A stretch of DNA of 64,000 nt from Morinoia aosen (GCA_030386875.1 CM059558.1:2542001-2606000), one strand, 5' to 3'; counted from the stretch's first letter, positions 30,881 to 43,204 are shown. A program made the numbers and translations. Notes: a model not told the origin generated them from the letters alone.

Positions 30881-31080
30881 TATATTTTGCATCATATCTT
30901 TTAGTATTTCTTATGCATAAAACAGATTAATCATTAACTTCATCATGTGGTAAAATAATCCTGAACTGAAATTATTTATTCCCCTGTCCATGTTAGCTAT
31001 CAAACAAAGTCTGAAATTTACCAACGAACAACAGTGCTCACAATTGTGCATTTTGCAGTAACGCAGTTTTACTGTCGCCT
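30881..31080. repeat. Left flank of the 60-bp array
   Basis: Matches in reverse complement the right flank of the larger array (about 59020-59220): TTAGCTATCAAAC, GAACAACAGTGCTCAC and TTGCAGTAACGCAG. The two arrays therefore sit in the same host element. Confidence 0.75.
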
Positions 31081-31567
31081 TGCTGCCTCTGCAGACTTTA
31101 GTGGCAACTAGCTATTGCTGCCACACCTCGCGTGTTGTGTTGCTGCCTCTGCAGACTTTAGTGGCAACTAGCTATTGCTGCCACTTCTCGTGTGTTGTGT
31201 TGCTGCCTCTGCAGACTTCAGTGGCAACTATCAATTGCTGCCACACCTCGTGTGTTGTGTTGCTGCCTCTGCAGACTTCAGTGGCAACTATCAATTGCTG
31301 CCACACCTCGTGTGTTGTGTTGCTGCCTCTGCAGACTTTAGTGGCAACTAGCTATTGCTGCCACACCTCGTGTGTTGTGTTGCTGCCTCTGCAGACTTTA
31401 GTGGCAACTAGCTATTGCTGCCACACCTCGTGTGTTGTGTTGCTGCCTCTGCAGACTTTAGTGACAACTAGCTATTGCTGCCACACCTCGTGTGTTGTGT
31501 TGCTGCCTCTGCAGACTTTAGTGGCAACTATCAATTGCTGCCACACCTCGTGTGTTGTGTTGCTGCC
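31081..31567 (+). repeat. 60-bp tandem array, 8 units
   Basis: The unit begins TGCTGCCTCTGCAGACTT and ends ACCTCGTGTGTTGTGT, with a perfect 60-bp period. Units differ mainly at CTAGCTATTG versus CTATCAATTG. A 186-codon open frame is a by-product of a stop-free unit. The unit is the reverse complement of that at 57331-59012. Confidence 0.97.
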
Positions 31568-31945
31568 GATGAATTCTTCAATTCTGCGGGTAAGTTCAAC
31601 ACTTTCACCGCGGTTGTTAACTGTTGTTAGGCTAGGTTGAGGCAGCAGAATTGGGAAATCGACTTCACTGCTCGAATAATACAATTTCACGAAACATTTG
31701 TCAACGTATGATTTCAGTTATTTTTATGAAGGTTGCGAAACAAATGAAATGCCATTCATTTATACCGGTGCGGGAAGGAGCAATTTACCAAATGGGACGT
31801 GTATGGCCGTGTTAATATTCAGCTCAAATTTATAATCAATTTAAGTGAGCAATGTTGCGAATAGGAAACATTAAGCTGTATCGTGCCTTTAATTACTTAT
31901 GCATATTGAGTTTGTGACTGCAGGTCGGTCAGCAGCTTTGTGAAG
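31568..31945 (+). repeat. Right flank of array, Rep-C-like
   Basis: CACTTTCACCGCGGTTGTTAAC near 31601, GGCAGCAGAATTGGGAAATCG near 31642 and TTTATACCGGTGC near 31760. GACTGCAGGTCGGTCAGCAG follows near 31917. The whole is shared inverted with 56950-57330. It has no protein-coding potential that I can see. Confidence 0.75.
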
Positions 31946-32560
31946 GTCTCGAGCTGAGAGTTAGGTCGGTGTTTTATTTTGTTGAAAAACAATTTCTTGT
32001 TAGTTAATCTATTTTTTTACTCCTCGCTTCTGTCCTGGTTTCCAGCGCCTCTGACTTTCTTCTTCAACTTTTATCTTGTTTCATAAACTTCTTTCTCAAC
32101 TTACTGTTTCTGTGCGCACGGGATCCTGTTCGGGAACACACCTTATGTATCAATTCCACGTTCCCCTAACTCCAATCTTAATGATGCCTTCATCTATCTT
32201 CTCATTGAATATCTCTGTTGTGGTATGGGAGGCTGAAGTAACAATCATTTAAAAATTTTAGCGAATATATAGGTTTTATTTTAGTTGCCCTCAAAATAAA
32301 AATTTCACTGCAAGTTTTTAGTAAGAATAACTGGGTACTGATGGAAATTTTGTACGACACGTGAGATGTTCAATTGAACCTTAAATTTAATTAGAATTTT
32401 GGAAGGCATGAAGATTGATGCCTTGATTTATTGAGATTACGTTAGCAGGTCGAAGTTATGGAGATGGAATGATCGATCACCCAAGATGAACAGTAATATT
32501 TAATGGTTCGTTTAGGATTTGAGTGTTTCGGGTGCATAACCCCAGAGTACGTTTGTATTT
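31945..32560 (+). repeat. Rep-A copy
   Basis: GAGCTGAGAGTTAGGTCGG near 31952, GGTTTCCAGCGCCTCTGAC near 32037 and CACGGGATCCTGTTCGGG near 32118. GGGAGGCTGAAGTAAC lies near 32228, with the tail to about 32540 where CATAACCCCAGAGTACG marks its end. Confidence 0.85.
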
Positions 32561-32835
32561 ATGAAGTTCAAAGAGAAAAAAGATGAGGCCACCATTAAGA
32601 TTGAAGATAGAGGAACGAGAAATATATATATGCATGAGGTGTACTCCCATAAACAGTAAGTTGAGAAAGGAGTTAACGATGCAATATAAAAGTTGAAGAA
32701 GAAACTCAGATGTACTAGAAACCAGGACAGCAGTGAAGCAAAAAAGGTCCATAAACTAACTAAGTGAAATTTCATATCAACAAAAAACTCATACCTAACT
32801 CTCAGCTCGGGACCACACGTGTTACATTATTTCGG
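32560..32835 (-). repeat. Rep-A copy, internally deleted
   Basis: Contains GAAAAAAGATGAGGCCACC near 32575, AACCAGGACAGCAGTGAAGC near 32720 and CTAACTCTCAGCTCGGGACC near 32796. The stretch holding GGATCC is missing between about 32645 and 32655. Confidence 0.75.
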
Positions 32836-32839
32836 ATTT

Positions 32840-35745
32840 AAGGTTTTATAGATAGTCTCAGACTGATTAGACCTAGAAAAACCTCGAAACTCAATTTGAG
32901 TATTTTAATTTATAGTAAAAGTGACACGACTATTGTATTTATAGGAATTAGCGCTCCCAAGGTGAGGTATCTAGCTAAGAAATAGGTGAGGCCTCTTTTT
33001 TGTCGCAATAATATTTTTGTTCTGATGAAGGCCCGCCTTGTGTCGGTTCACTGCTGTCCTGTTCACAAGCGCCTCTGACTTTCTTTCTATGCTTATATTT
33101 TCTTTAAAGCAGTGTTTTCCGATTCTCAATCCATTTCCAGTGAAAAATCAAGGAATTTCTGATAGTTTTATTAAACGAAATTTTAGACGAAAACGTAAGG
33201 GTATATAGCCCTACGATATTCCTTAACCTTTCCACTCAATGTCTCCACAGGAGATGGAACTTTTGGCATTTCAATACACGATCGCTTATCAGAAAAAACT
33301 AAAAATTTGACTCGTATTTTTTCCTAAACTCCGAATAAATTGCCATGAAATTCTTCCAGGAAAGGATACAAATCAGCAAGTTGAATTTGGAGTTTCTCCA
33401 GGAGCGAATCTATCTGAGATTGACTTTAAAACCGCGTTTTCCAATTCTCAAGTCATTGCGAGAAGGAAATCAGGGTATTTCTAACATTGATATAAAACGA
33501 ATTTTTTGTCATATATGCAATATGAGAGTGGAATGAATGTCATGGAAAGTTAGAATTACCCGTGATGAACTGCTAACGGTATCCTCAGAAGCACTACAAG
33601 AATTAGCACTCCCAAGGGTAATACTCGTATGTGTGGTCCCAAGCTGAGAGTTAGGTCAGAAAATTTTTGTTGAAATACAATTTCATTTTGTTGCTTAACA
33701 AGTTAACTGCGATGGGTTAAACTGAATTTCAATATTCAATTCAAATTTAAAGTCAAATGTGGTACTCAACGTTGAAAAGAGCAAACATTAAACTGGATCG
33801 GGCCTCCATTTAGCTTTCATTAAGTATAAATAAATAAAAGTTAGTGACTGAAGGTGAGTCAGCACCACTATGAAAATCCCCTAAGTGACCACCGGTGGGT
33901 CACTTCGCAGGAAATGTGTTAACGAACCTTTTTTGCGCTTCACTGCTGTCCTGGTTTCCAGCAGCTCTGACTTTTTTTTTAACTTTTTTCTTGTTTTGTT
34001 AACTTCTTTCTCAACTTACTGTTTCTGTGCGCACGGGATCCTGAGCGGGAATGCACATTTTGCATAACCTCTAACTCCAATCTTACTGGTGCCTTCATCT
34101 TTCTTATTTTTGAACATCTTTTCTCCGGTAGGAGAGGCTAAAACTAACAGGTTTTGAACGCCAAATCAGTTACCCTTGAAATGGAATCAGTTCCACAAAG
34201 GTGCAGTAAAAGCGGGTTGGCGTAATGAAAAACGTGGTAGCTGTAGGGGATAACCCAGACATATGCTCCTCAGAGTTATATATTTTTGAAGGCGTCTATG
34301 TAATCGGCGCCTCATAAGGAATGCCTTGTAGGAATTGAACTTATGGAGGTTTTCAAGCTTATGTCCTTCGCAGACCAGATAAAATGGCATATTCAGGATG
34401 TAGGTGTGTGTTCAGGGCGCATAACCCCAGAGTACGTTTGTGTTTATGAAGTGGACGAGTTGAAATCAACGCGATGAGAAGTAAAACTCGGTACCAATAG
34501 AAATTCCGCAGCCGTTTTGCCTGCGTACAGGACAGCAGTCGGGAATGGAATTGTTATTTTGTGCGTTTGTTTCTTTGTGAACCCTACCAAGAGAATGGAA
34601 TTAGGCCTTTCCTTATAACTAAAGCAAAGCGTGAACGGTGACAACCAGATGAGCATTCTTTCGAACAAGATTATGCAAGTTTCAACATTTGCTGGGTGTC
34701 TAAAATAAATGTACTTACACTTTAACTGTCCTTAACATGCTGCCTTATATGAATTGCAGGTGTACTTAATTCATCACAGCATGGCAGGAAATCAGATTAG
34801 CTTGGAAAGGAGAAAGTTTGTCCTCAAATGTTAACAACGAAAGTGTTGACACTTTAACTGCGACGTGGGCCGCCGGTGTACACGGAGGGAATTTTCTGAG
34901 TGGCGCTGCCCGACCAGTCGCCGAACTCAATTTCAAAGTTCACGAAACCTACGGAAAATAATAATGCACACAGTGACGTACCCATTCGTACCCACTGACG
35001 TACCTGTAAAAATAGGTAACATTGTTTCCGTTCTGCGACTTTTTCAAACAATAAATGGAATCGAACAAACGAGGTGAAATTGTTATTGCGCAATTGTGTT
35101 TTTCAGATTTTTTGCGACTAATAAAATATATCGGACCAGTAATGCAAATTTCCCTGTTCTGCTGCTTTCAACCTAACCAAACCATACGTTAACATCCGCG
35201 GAAACGCGGTGAACTCTCACCTAAATCCTGAAACCACCATTTTATTCCTAGTCTTCTTGAGACGTTGTTTCGAATAGCTTTACATTTCCCGTAACTTTAC
35301 ATCATCCCCAATACCGCGTCAGGACTGAACGTCCTACAAAATTTTATGTTTTAATGAGTCCCACTCATCATCCTACTTTATTTCACTTCTAGTTCTCATT
35401 GGCAACAAATGATCTTTACTACAAACTTGTACTGAACTTTGAAGATCAAGGGTAACTAAAGCTGTTTATTATACGTGCAATCTTTCTGAATTTTTGTTAG
35501 TTTCAGCCTCCCTGACCGCAACAAAGACGTTCAAAGAGAAGAAAAATGAAGGCACCAGTAAGTTTGGAGTTACAAGAACGTGGAATCTATGCATAAGGTG
35601 TATTCCGGCACAGGATCCCGTGCGCACAGAAACAGTAAGTTGAGAAGGAAGTTTGTGAAACAAGATAAAAGTTTAAGAAAACGTCAGAGGTTCTGAAAAC
35701 CAGGACAGCTTTGAAGCGGAAAAAATCTTCATACACTAACAAAAC
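32840..35745 (-). repeat. Right arm of the ~3 kb inverted repeat
   Basis: The reverse complement of 25880-29085. From low to high coordinate: upstream Rep-A modules (32840-33545), Rep-A(+) with the MITE (33545-34180), Rep-E(-) (34390-34740), Rep-C(-) (about 34750-35300) and Rep-A(-) (about 35400-35745). It lacks both younger insertions found in the left arm. A 60-79 codon frame in each Rep-C is conserved between arms only because the DNA is. Confidence 0.85.
33699..33918. mobile_element. Rep-C-type MITE (220 bp) in right arm
   Basis: Flanked by TTAA at 33695-33698 and 33919-33922, the same length as the copy at 27883-28102 and in the mirrored position. Its presence in both arms means it entered the composite before the arms were duplicated. 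Confidence 0.75.
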
Positions 35746-35769
35746 GAAATTGCAAAATGTCATGGAGAC

Positions 35770-36600
35770 AAAATATTGTATTAATAATTCACTCAGAGTT
35801 TCCAGAGGCGTTGAAACTTTTTAACAATTTCAATGTTTGGTCGTACCGTCGACGACGGTCAGTCATTATCCGTCGTTGACTGTCAGTCATTACCCGTCGT
35901 TGACGGTCAGTCATTACCCGTCGTTGACGGTAAGTTTATTTCATCCGTCCTAGTACGGCTAGGATTACCCGTGATGAACTGTTAACGGTATCCTCGAGTG
36001 AACTACCCGAGGACTCCTAGGGTAATATGTGTGGTCCCGAGCTGAAAGTTAGGTAGGAGTTTTTGCTATAATATTTTTTTCATGTACCGCCTTTTCTCGG
36101 TTCTCTGCTGTCCTGTTTTCCAGCACCTCTGTCTCTGACTAACCTCCTCAACTTACTGTTTTTTTGAGCACGGGATCCTGTGCGGAAACACGCCTTGTGC
36201 ATTGATTCCAAGTTCCCCTAACACGAAACTGAAAAGTGCTTTAATCCTGCGCCTCTTCGATATTTGTTGTTGTGGTAGAGAAGGCTGAAATTGACATATC
36301 ATCCTCTAGATTTATAGAAACGAAAAATTGTGCTGTTATAGTTTCCCTTGAAACAAGTATTACATTGCAGAAGTGCAGTAAGATTGCGCATCACAATAGC
36401 AACGCATCTTATTAACTATAGTTAACTAAAATCGCTTTAGTGCTTCGACCTATTGCAAGACGTTCGGTAACGACGCCCATTGTGAGGTAGGAAAAGTACT
36501 ACGTGGGAGCAAAAAAAGCCTCAATGTCGCGCGTATCAAACTGCGAATAAATAGTCCAGTCAAGACTTACTGTTGCGTCTAGGACCCAATGGTATGCACA
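35770..36600 (+). repeat. Rep-A copy with fourfold 24-bp repeat
   Basis: Four CGTTGACGGTCAGTCATTA-type units lie at about 35845-35935, then GAGCTGAAAGTTAGGTAGG near 36040. CACGGGATCCTGTGCGG lies near 36169 and GACGTTCGGTAACGACGCCC near 36459. Confidence 0.85.
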
Positions 36601-37080
36601 TGATGCATAATCTTTGAGTACATATGTAAATAGGACGCTAGGAATGTATATATGAGATTATCAGCATGAGGCATAAAACAAACATGTTTCTCTAGTATTG
36701 AGTCAATATCTTCGTTAAATTTCACATGTGCAAATTTCCCCTTGCGAGTCCGAGTGAGTTATATCGCGGTTCTCTCAAAGTTCATTAGTTATTCCTGCCA
36801 ACCTCCCTCCCCAGCAAACCTGTTTCACGTGTAGATCCTCTCTGTAAATTTATTGATTAAACTTACTAATTTAATTGGTTGAAATAAACGTTATAAAAAA
36901 ATAAATATGTTAACCTATGAGCAATTTTAAGTTTTGTAAACGATTTGATGAAGTTAAATACTGGGACGTACTATATGGGACTATCAAAAAAGAAATGGAA
37001 TATTATAAGCTATCTATGTGTTGTAGTCTACAAGTGTCACTAGTACGGTCGCTTGCTAGTGAACACGTTCACCAACATGA
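36600..37080 (+). repeat. Rep-B copy, truncated at the core
   Basis: CAGCATGAGGCATAAAAC near 36662, CCAGCAAACCTGTTTCACG near 36812 and CACTAGTACGGTCGCTTGCT near 37037. It stops at CTAGTGAAC, exactly where the GC-rich core starts in other copies (CTAGTCAATGTGGG). Confidence 0.8.
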
Positions 37081-37290
37081 GAGCCACTAGTGGTACACGG
37101 AGGAAATTTTCCTAATGCTACTAACCGACCAGTAGTCAAAAACTCAATTTCAAAAACTTTTAATCAAAGCTAATTTAAGGCACGATTCATAAAATGTTTG
37201 CTATTTTGAAAAATTGCTTACTACATTTGACTTTAAATTTCAGTTGAATACTGAACTTGAGTTTAACCCATGGCGGTTAATCTTGAAAAT
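37080..37290. repeat. Rep-C copy, diverged
   Basis: CCACTAGTGGTACACGGAGG near 37084 corresponds to the CCACCGGTGG block. The other end is TTTAACCCATGGCGGTTAA near 37261. Confidence 0.65.
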
Positions 37291-38549
37291 GAAATCCGGA
37301 GAAAGGGTCACCAAAGGATTGAAACTATATGCGGCAGCCATGATTTTACTGAGCATAGGTACGAACAGTAAAAAAATGAATAGAACATTAAATGTATGGC
37401 TTGGCCAGCACGGTTCGCCCCGATGACGTAGCGGTGGGAGCCCGGAGTTTTAGCAACGGGCCAGCGCGGTTACCCTCCGCACTCCTCCAGCTCGCTTCAA
37501 GAAGTCTGAGCCAGTACTCGTACCTTTAAGAGAAAATATGATTTTAATATTTAGTTTTTATACCTTGAAGGGAAACTAAAGGTCATGCTAACGCGGCTCA
37601 CAAAACTTTCGGAAAGATTTAAGATTACTCTATTTTACGAGCCCGCAGCAGCTGAACAATATTAGCCCAAACAATGGCATTTAGCTAACCAGCTAGACTG
37701 GTTGCTAGGTTACAAAAGAGTTTAAGCTTATTTGAGCTCAAAGTTTAAAGTTATTTACGGCTCAGACAAAATTTAATTTATAATATCGTTCGCACTGGCA
37801 ATTATTAAAACAATCGACGCACTGAGATGGAAAGAGAACACCGCACTGGAATTGCTTCCCAACTCACCATAAAGGACGTGCTTAGAAGGCCGTTCCTCCG
37901 TGCAGTGGGGCTCAAGAGACGTGCGCCGGCCGAGGAGTGCCGCTTTGCCGCTGCGACGCCCGCACTACGTGAGGCGAAGACAGAATGGCGCGAAGCCGTT
38001 GCCGGAACTTCCCCATGCCGCGCCGGGCCACGAGAGCGCAGAGCTGCCCCGGCTCCAATCTTCGGTTTGGAGCTTCACGAAGAGCTTACATGTTTATGAA
38101 GAAGTTCGTATTTTCACAATAGTTGACATCCAATTATCTTCGTAGAATAATAAACAAAAATAGAATCTTGAATGAAAATGTCTTACATCTAGGTCCCAGG
38201 TAAACGACGATGATGTCCCGAAACCAAGGAGAGCTATTGGAGCCTCCTTTCCTGGTGCCCGAGTGCTGAAGCCTGAAGCGCTGAAGTGCTTCCAGCTCTC
38301 AAGTGTTGAAGCGCCTGCAGAATCTGATAATTTTCGGTAGAGCTCGTTTGCGTTCTTAATCTGCAGGTGACTCAAGAAGAAGAGCGGTAATCAAGAACAG
38401 CAAATGTGTCAGGGTTAGGCTTGTTGGTAGACAAGCCCAGCACAAGCGTTAACTCTTTCCACAGTGCGTTTGAATTTTACTATTGAAATTAGATTTGTTT
38501 TAATTGGTGTCACAAAAATTAAACTTACATTTTGCCCATGGCTCGTTTT
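37291..38549. other. No recognised feature; two GC-rich patches
   Basis: About 1.26 kb without module landmarks. Patches near 37405-37500 and 37860-38080 are much richer in G/C than the surroundings. Overlapping 81-90 codon frames at 37827-38145 are arginine/alanine-rich and look like composition effects. I cannot exclude a promoter or an exon of an unknown gene, but I see no splice-supported coding signal. Confidence 0.4.
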
Positions 38550-38880
38550 ATTCTACAGTTAACGTATTAATGTGGGAAGCGTCGGTCGGAGATGCTGCAC
38601 GGCGCGGGGTCAAGCAAGACAGAGCGAGACGAAGATCAGAGGCAGCGGGACGGGCGCAGGCGCAGCCTTGGCTCCCGGTAATGAAGTTCACTCGCAACCG
38701 CAAATGCAAATTTGCATTTAACCATTTATTTACCACAAGCGATCCAGTAGACTGTTTCTCAATTAAGTATTATAGTACAATGGACACACTGTGGGCCCGA
38801 ATAAGTTCAGTGACTCCCAAGCATCCTATCATCAACGCTATTCAATGTTGTTTCAATTGCTTGAACATTTCCCCGCAGTT
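38550..38880 (+). repeat. Rep-B core and 3' end
   Basis: Begins AATGTGGGAAGCGTCGGTCG near 38569, close to the core boundary in other copies. It keeps GCAAATTTGCATTTAACC near 38705 and TACAATGGACACACTGTGG near 38776, and breaks off near 38850. The core thus occurs without the 5' half of Rep-B, while 36600-37080 has the 5' half without the core. Confidence 0.8.
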
Positions 38881-39230
38881 GCAAAAAAATGTACACGATC
38901 GCAGGTGACAACAGATGACGGGGCTGAGAAGAGCACGTAAATAACTGCAGTCGACTAAAGCTGTCGCTGACTGGCATGCACTGCAAACCTGCAATAATTG
39001 CACAGAATTGTTTGGTAACATTTGGCATGAAACGTGACGTACATCAGTGTTGCCATATGCAGCCACCAAGCTGTAACGTGCGGCCTGCTCTCACAGCTGC
39101 AGTCGGTGGAGGATGGAAAAAAATGCCTAAATATTCGCAAAATATTCACAGGTCTACATGCGAATGCCACTGCGAATATTGGAAAACCTGCAAATTTTCG
39201 GGAGTACGAATATTCGGTCCACCCCTAATC
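38881..39230. other. No recognised feature
   Basis: Includes a short A/T stretch with GCGAATATT-like repeats near 39130-39210. A 158-codon open frame runs across it into Rep-A sequence, so it is not a credible gene. Confidence 0.45.
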
Positions 39231-39560
39231 CATTACATATATAAAAATAATACTTGTGCTATTATAGTTACCCTTGCAGAAATTATTGCAATGCAAAAAT
39301 GCAGCAAGAATGTGTCGGTCACAGTGAAATCCTTAGCACCTGCCTTTGAAAATCAAAATCCCTTATTTCGATTGAGTAATTTTTGTCGGGCTATGTTAAT
39401 CAACGCCCATCTTGACAAAAAAGTCTACCTCAGTACACAATTGCCATCCTAGGCAAATGGCGAATGAAGTCTAGTCTGTTCCGTTTAGGAAGAAAGTGTT
39501 GAGTAGGGTGCATAATCCCAGAGTGTGTTTGTATTTATGTCTCTAGGATTGAAATATGAA
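39230..39560 (+). repeat. Rep-A tail
   Basis: TATAGTTACCCTTGCAG near 39263, CAACGCCC near 39401, then GTGCATAATCCCAGAGTGTG near 39509 and TTGTATTTATG. Confidence 0.7.
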
Positions 39561-39589
39561 ACAACCCTAGCAACTGAAGGCACAAGTTA

Positions 39590-39902
39590 ATTTCGGACTA
39601 ATTCAATTTCACTGTAGACTTGCAGACTCTGCATATTTTATGGGTAACTACTACTGCCAAACCTCGTGTTGTGGTGCTGCTGCTGACACCGTTAATTTTG
39701 CTGGTAATTTTTACATTTAACTCAAAGTTAAAGTCAATTGAAGAAAGCAATAATGAAAATAGCAGACATGAACTGGATCGGGCCTTTGATTGAGTATTAA
39801 AGGAAATTGTGCTCGTGACTGCAGGTCGGTCAGATCTTTATGAAGGTCCCCTCCGTGGCCACCGGTGGCCCACGTTGCGGTCAGTGTTAATGAAGCTATC
39901 CC
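39590..39902. repeat. Single degenerate 60-bp unit plus Rep-C
   Basis: TGCAGACTCTGCATATTTTA near 39619 with CTGCCAAACCTCGTGTTGTG near 39654 is one eroded unit of the 60-bp array. Rep-C follows (AAAGTCAATTGAAG, then CACCGGTGGCCCACGTTGCGG near 39858). TTAA occurs at both edges, near 39692 and 39888. Confidence 0.7.
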
Positions 39903-40320
39903 CCCCATCCTGTTTGGGTCTTTTAACTCAATAAAATGACAACGTATAAATCTGTTATTAATTTTTAAAGCTATGCATCCCCCACGCCACGAAGCCATTG
40001 GCTGCGGTGTTTCTATCGCTCAGAAAGTAGCCATGACTGGAAAAGTTTCACCCTCCCATTTGTTTATGAAACAGAGGTTTGTTGAACGAAGATCGCAGAA
40101 AATCTGCTACTTTTGCATGACAAGAAATTCACTTCTTGGTCCAGCTTGATATGACGTATTGTGGATACGCTCCGTTACAAATGTCCACTTTGCGACATTC
40201 CCCAATGTTTCTTCAGCTAAACCCGTCACTGATGAACTGATTTCTACACCGATGTGGTACGGAAGATATGGTGTGGTTTTGGGTACACCGATGAGGATAA
40301 TTTTTCACCTTTTCATTTAC
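39903..40320. other. No recognised feature
   Basis: About 420 bp with no module landmark, tandem repeat or coding signal. Confidence 0.45.
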
Positions 40321-40870
40321 TGTTTCCAAGCGTTATGAATTTTCTAGACAACCTCAATGCTGGGTCGAACCATCGTTGACGGTCATTGTCCGAGCTGAGA
40401 GTTAGGTATGTATTTTTTTGTTGATATAAAAATTTTTGTTATCTAATCCACCATTTTTCGCTTCACTGCTGTCTTGGTTTCCAGCACCTTTGACTTTCTT
40501 CCTAAACTTTTATCTTGTTTCGTGAACTTCCTTCTCAACTTACTGTTTCCGTGCTCACGGGATCCTGCGCGGGAATACACATTATGAATAGATTCCACGT
40601 TCCTCTAACTCCAATCTTAATGTTGTTTTCATCTTTTTCCTCTTTGAACATCTATGGTGCTGTAAGGGAGGCTGAAACTATCATTTAAGAAAATGGTATA
40701 AAAATCGTGCTGTTTTTGTTACCCTTGAAATAAAAAATGTTTTGCAAATATGCAGTAAAAGTGATTTGGTCTCAATGAAATTTATATCTTGAATGTTAGG
40801 TAACGATTTCAAGAACTTAAATATTTTTGCACGGTGTTCGTAGTGAACACTACAAATGTTGATCAATAAT
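40320..40870 (+). repeat. Rep-A copy
   Basis: ATCGTTGACGGTCATTGTCC near 40373 runs straight into GAGCTGAGAGTTAGG; the ~110 bp usually between them are deleted. CACGGGATCCTGCGCGGG lies near 40556 and GGGAGGCTGAAACTATC near 40665. Confidence 0.85.
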
Positions 40871-41029
40871 ATAAGTTGCAGGGCTCCCACAGACGGTTCT
40901 ATCAAAACTCAAGATCAACGTTCTAATAAAACCAAGTTCTAGAAAATAAAACCCAAAATTGAAAATATGAGAAAAAATAGATGATACATGCCACTCACGT
41001 TATATATGCTGGATTGAATTAGGTTGGAT

Positions 41030-41380
41030 TTTTATTAGTTTAAGCCTCCCTATACGCAACAAATGCGATCCAAAGAGAGGAAGGCACCATTTGGTATGGG
41101 GTTAAGGGAACGCGGAATCTATACAGAAAGGGCATAGAAACATTAAGTTAAGAAAGAAGATTGTGAAACAGGAATATAGATGAAGCAGGAAGCAGTAGGT
41201 GTTTACAACAGGACAGCAGTGAACCGAAAAAGGCGATCCTTAATATGACAAAAAACATTTCATTTCAACAGAAAGAAGGCCTACCTAACTCACAGCTCGG
41301 GCCCTCACACATTTTCCCCCTTGGAGCGCTAATTCTCATGGATACAATAGTTGTATCCCCCATAGGGGTGTTTGCGTGAT
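41030..41380 (-). repeat. Rep-A copy of the second-unit type
   Basis: GTTTAAGCCTCCCTATACG near 41038, CAGGACAGCAGTGAACCG near 41212 and CTCACAGCTCGGGCCC near 41288. It ends ATACAATAGTTGTATCC, a small palindrome. The GGATCC landmark is missing. Confidence 0.75.
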
Positions 41381-41825
41381 TCATCAACCACCATCTTGGA
41401 TTACATAGGAAATTTTCGTTCGCATCACCGACAGATTTTCGGCTGTTTTTCTATTAGGAAATGCGAGCTCACAGACCTCTAAGAGATGGTCAATGTTGGC
41501 TCAAGGTAAATTATGATTTGCAAACTACGCTGCAAACCTTATTTCACTCTGCTATTTGGTGGCTTTCTGTTATTGTCTTCTTTTTACAAATTGAGTGACG
41601 CTTGTGCTTCATTAAACAACTGCAAAATTTTTCTATGTTCAACCGAATCTTTATACTTCGACGGCATATATTTATTCGCATTTATAGTTTCACTTTAAAT
41701 GCCTAGCAATAACTGGAGTCTTTATCGTTGTTGTCCTACTCAAGCCACTCATTATATTCCGCTTTACTGAGCCATACTTCCTTGAAGCAATGAGCGTAGC
41801 ATTTAGTTTTCTTAGTTGGCGTAAT
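41380..41825. other. No recognised feature
   Basis: Contains a 61-codon frame (41513-41698) whose product would be hydrophobic (LLFGGFLLLSS). It has no flanking coding evidence, so I do not call it a gene. Confidence 0.4.
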
Positions 41826-42780
41826 TTCTCATTGGCACCAACTGATTTTTACTACAAACTTCACTGAACTTTAAAGATCAAGGGTAACTAAAGCTGTTTA
41901 TTATCCGTTCAATCTTCCTAAATTTTTGTTAGTTTCAGCCTCCCTGACCGCAAAAAATATGTTAAAAGAGAAGAAAATGAAGGCACCAGTAAGATTGGAA
42001 TTAGAGGAACGGGGAATCCATGCATAGGTGTATTCCCGGATAGGATCCTGTGCGCATGGAAACAGTAAGGTGAGAAGGATTACACTGGGAGTTCTAATTC
42101 ATGTAGCGCTCCCGAGTATACCGTTAACAGTTCATCACGGTAATTCTAACCCTACTAGGACGGATAAGAAAAACTGACCGTCAACGACGGTCAGTCATTA
42201 TTTCCTGGAAGAATTTCATGTGCAATTTATTCGGAATTTGAGAAAAAATGCGACTCAAATTTTTAGTTTTTTCTGATGTGCGATCGTGTATTGAAATGCC
42301 AAAAAGTTTCATCGCTTTAGGAAACATTGAGTGAAAAGATGAAAGAATATCGTGAGGCTATAAACCCTTACGTTTTCGCCGAAAATATCGTATAATACAA
42401 ATGTTGGAAATTCCCTGATTTTTCTCTGGGAATTAATTGAGAATCGGAAAACGGTGTTTTATAGAAAATATAAGCCCCGAAAAAAAGTCAAAGGCGCTTG
42501 TGAACAGGACAGCAGTGAACCGACACAAGGCGGGCCTTAACAGAACAAAATTTATTTCAACAAAAAAAAGGCCTTACCTATTTCTCAGCTAGATACCTCA
42601 GCTTGGGAGTGCTAATTCCCATATGTACAATAGTCGTGTCACCTTTACTAAGGATTAAAATACGCAAATTGAATTTCGAATTTTTCTAGGATCAATCAGT
42701 CTAAAATTATCTATAAAAGCGCGTTTTACAATTTCCAACCCATTTTTAGAGAGAAATCCAAGAATTTCCAGTATTTTCTT
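41825..42780 (-). repeat. Rep-A copy followed by its upstream modules
   Basis: Complementary landmarks: GATCAAGGGTAACTAAAGC near 41875, TAGGATCCTGTGCGC near 42041 and GTTAACAGTTCATCACGG near 42123. From about 42195 the upstream module (TTTCCTGGAAGAATTTCATG) parallels 28430-29160. A piece between about 42080 and 42090 is deleted. Confidence 0.8.
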
Positions 42781-42789
42781 TGTATTGTC

Positions 42790-43190
42790 ATGTTCCATCT
42801 CATTTGTTACACTACTGTCCTGGTTTCCAGCACTTCTGACTTTCTTCTCCAACTTTCATCATGGCTTATAACATTCTTTCTCGACTTACTGTTTCTATGC
42901 TCGCGGGATAATTTGCGAGAACACACCTCATGCATAGATTCCGAGTTCTCCTAGCCCCAAACTCAATGGTGCCTTCAAAGTTCAAACTTCCTCTCTTTGA
43001 ATCTTTTTGTTGTGGTACGGGAGGCTTAAACTAACTTGTTTTCGTTTTGAATGCGAATAAGACGAATTGTTTTTTAGTTACCCTCAAAAAAAGTGATATT
43101 TTGTAGGTATATAGTAAATATAGGTTGGTGACAACGAGATCCAACCTGCTGGACTGTAGTAGTTGATATAAATTCCTAAAATTATTTTTG
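42790..43190 (+). repeat. Rep-A copy
   Basis: ACTGTCCTGGTTTCCAGCAC near 42813, GCGGGATAATTTGCGAGAAC near 42903 and TTTAGTTACCCTCAAAA near 43073. The 3' edge joins the HTH fragment. Confidence 0.8.
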
Positions 43191-43204
43191 TTAGTCGTTC
43201 CAAC

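Noticed and set aside
31081..31567. CRISPR array
   Set aside because: Units are contiguous tandem repeats without unique spacers, in a eukaryotic repeat context. The same applies to 57331-59012 and 20729-22827.
37827..38145. Arg/Ala-rich gene in the GC-rich patch
   Set aside because: Two overlapping frames are equally open, with no homology or splice evidence. It is most simply a composition effect.
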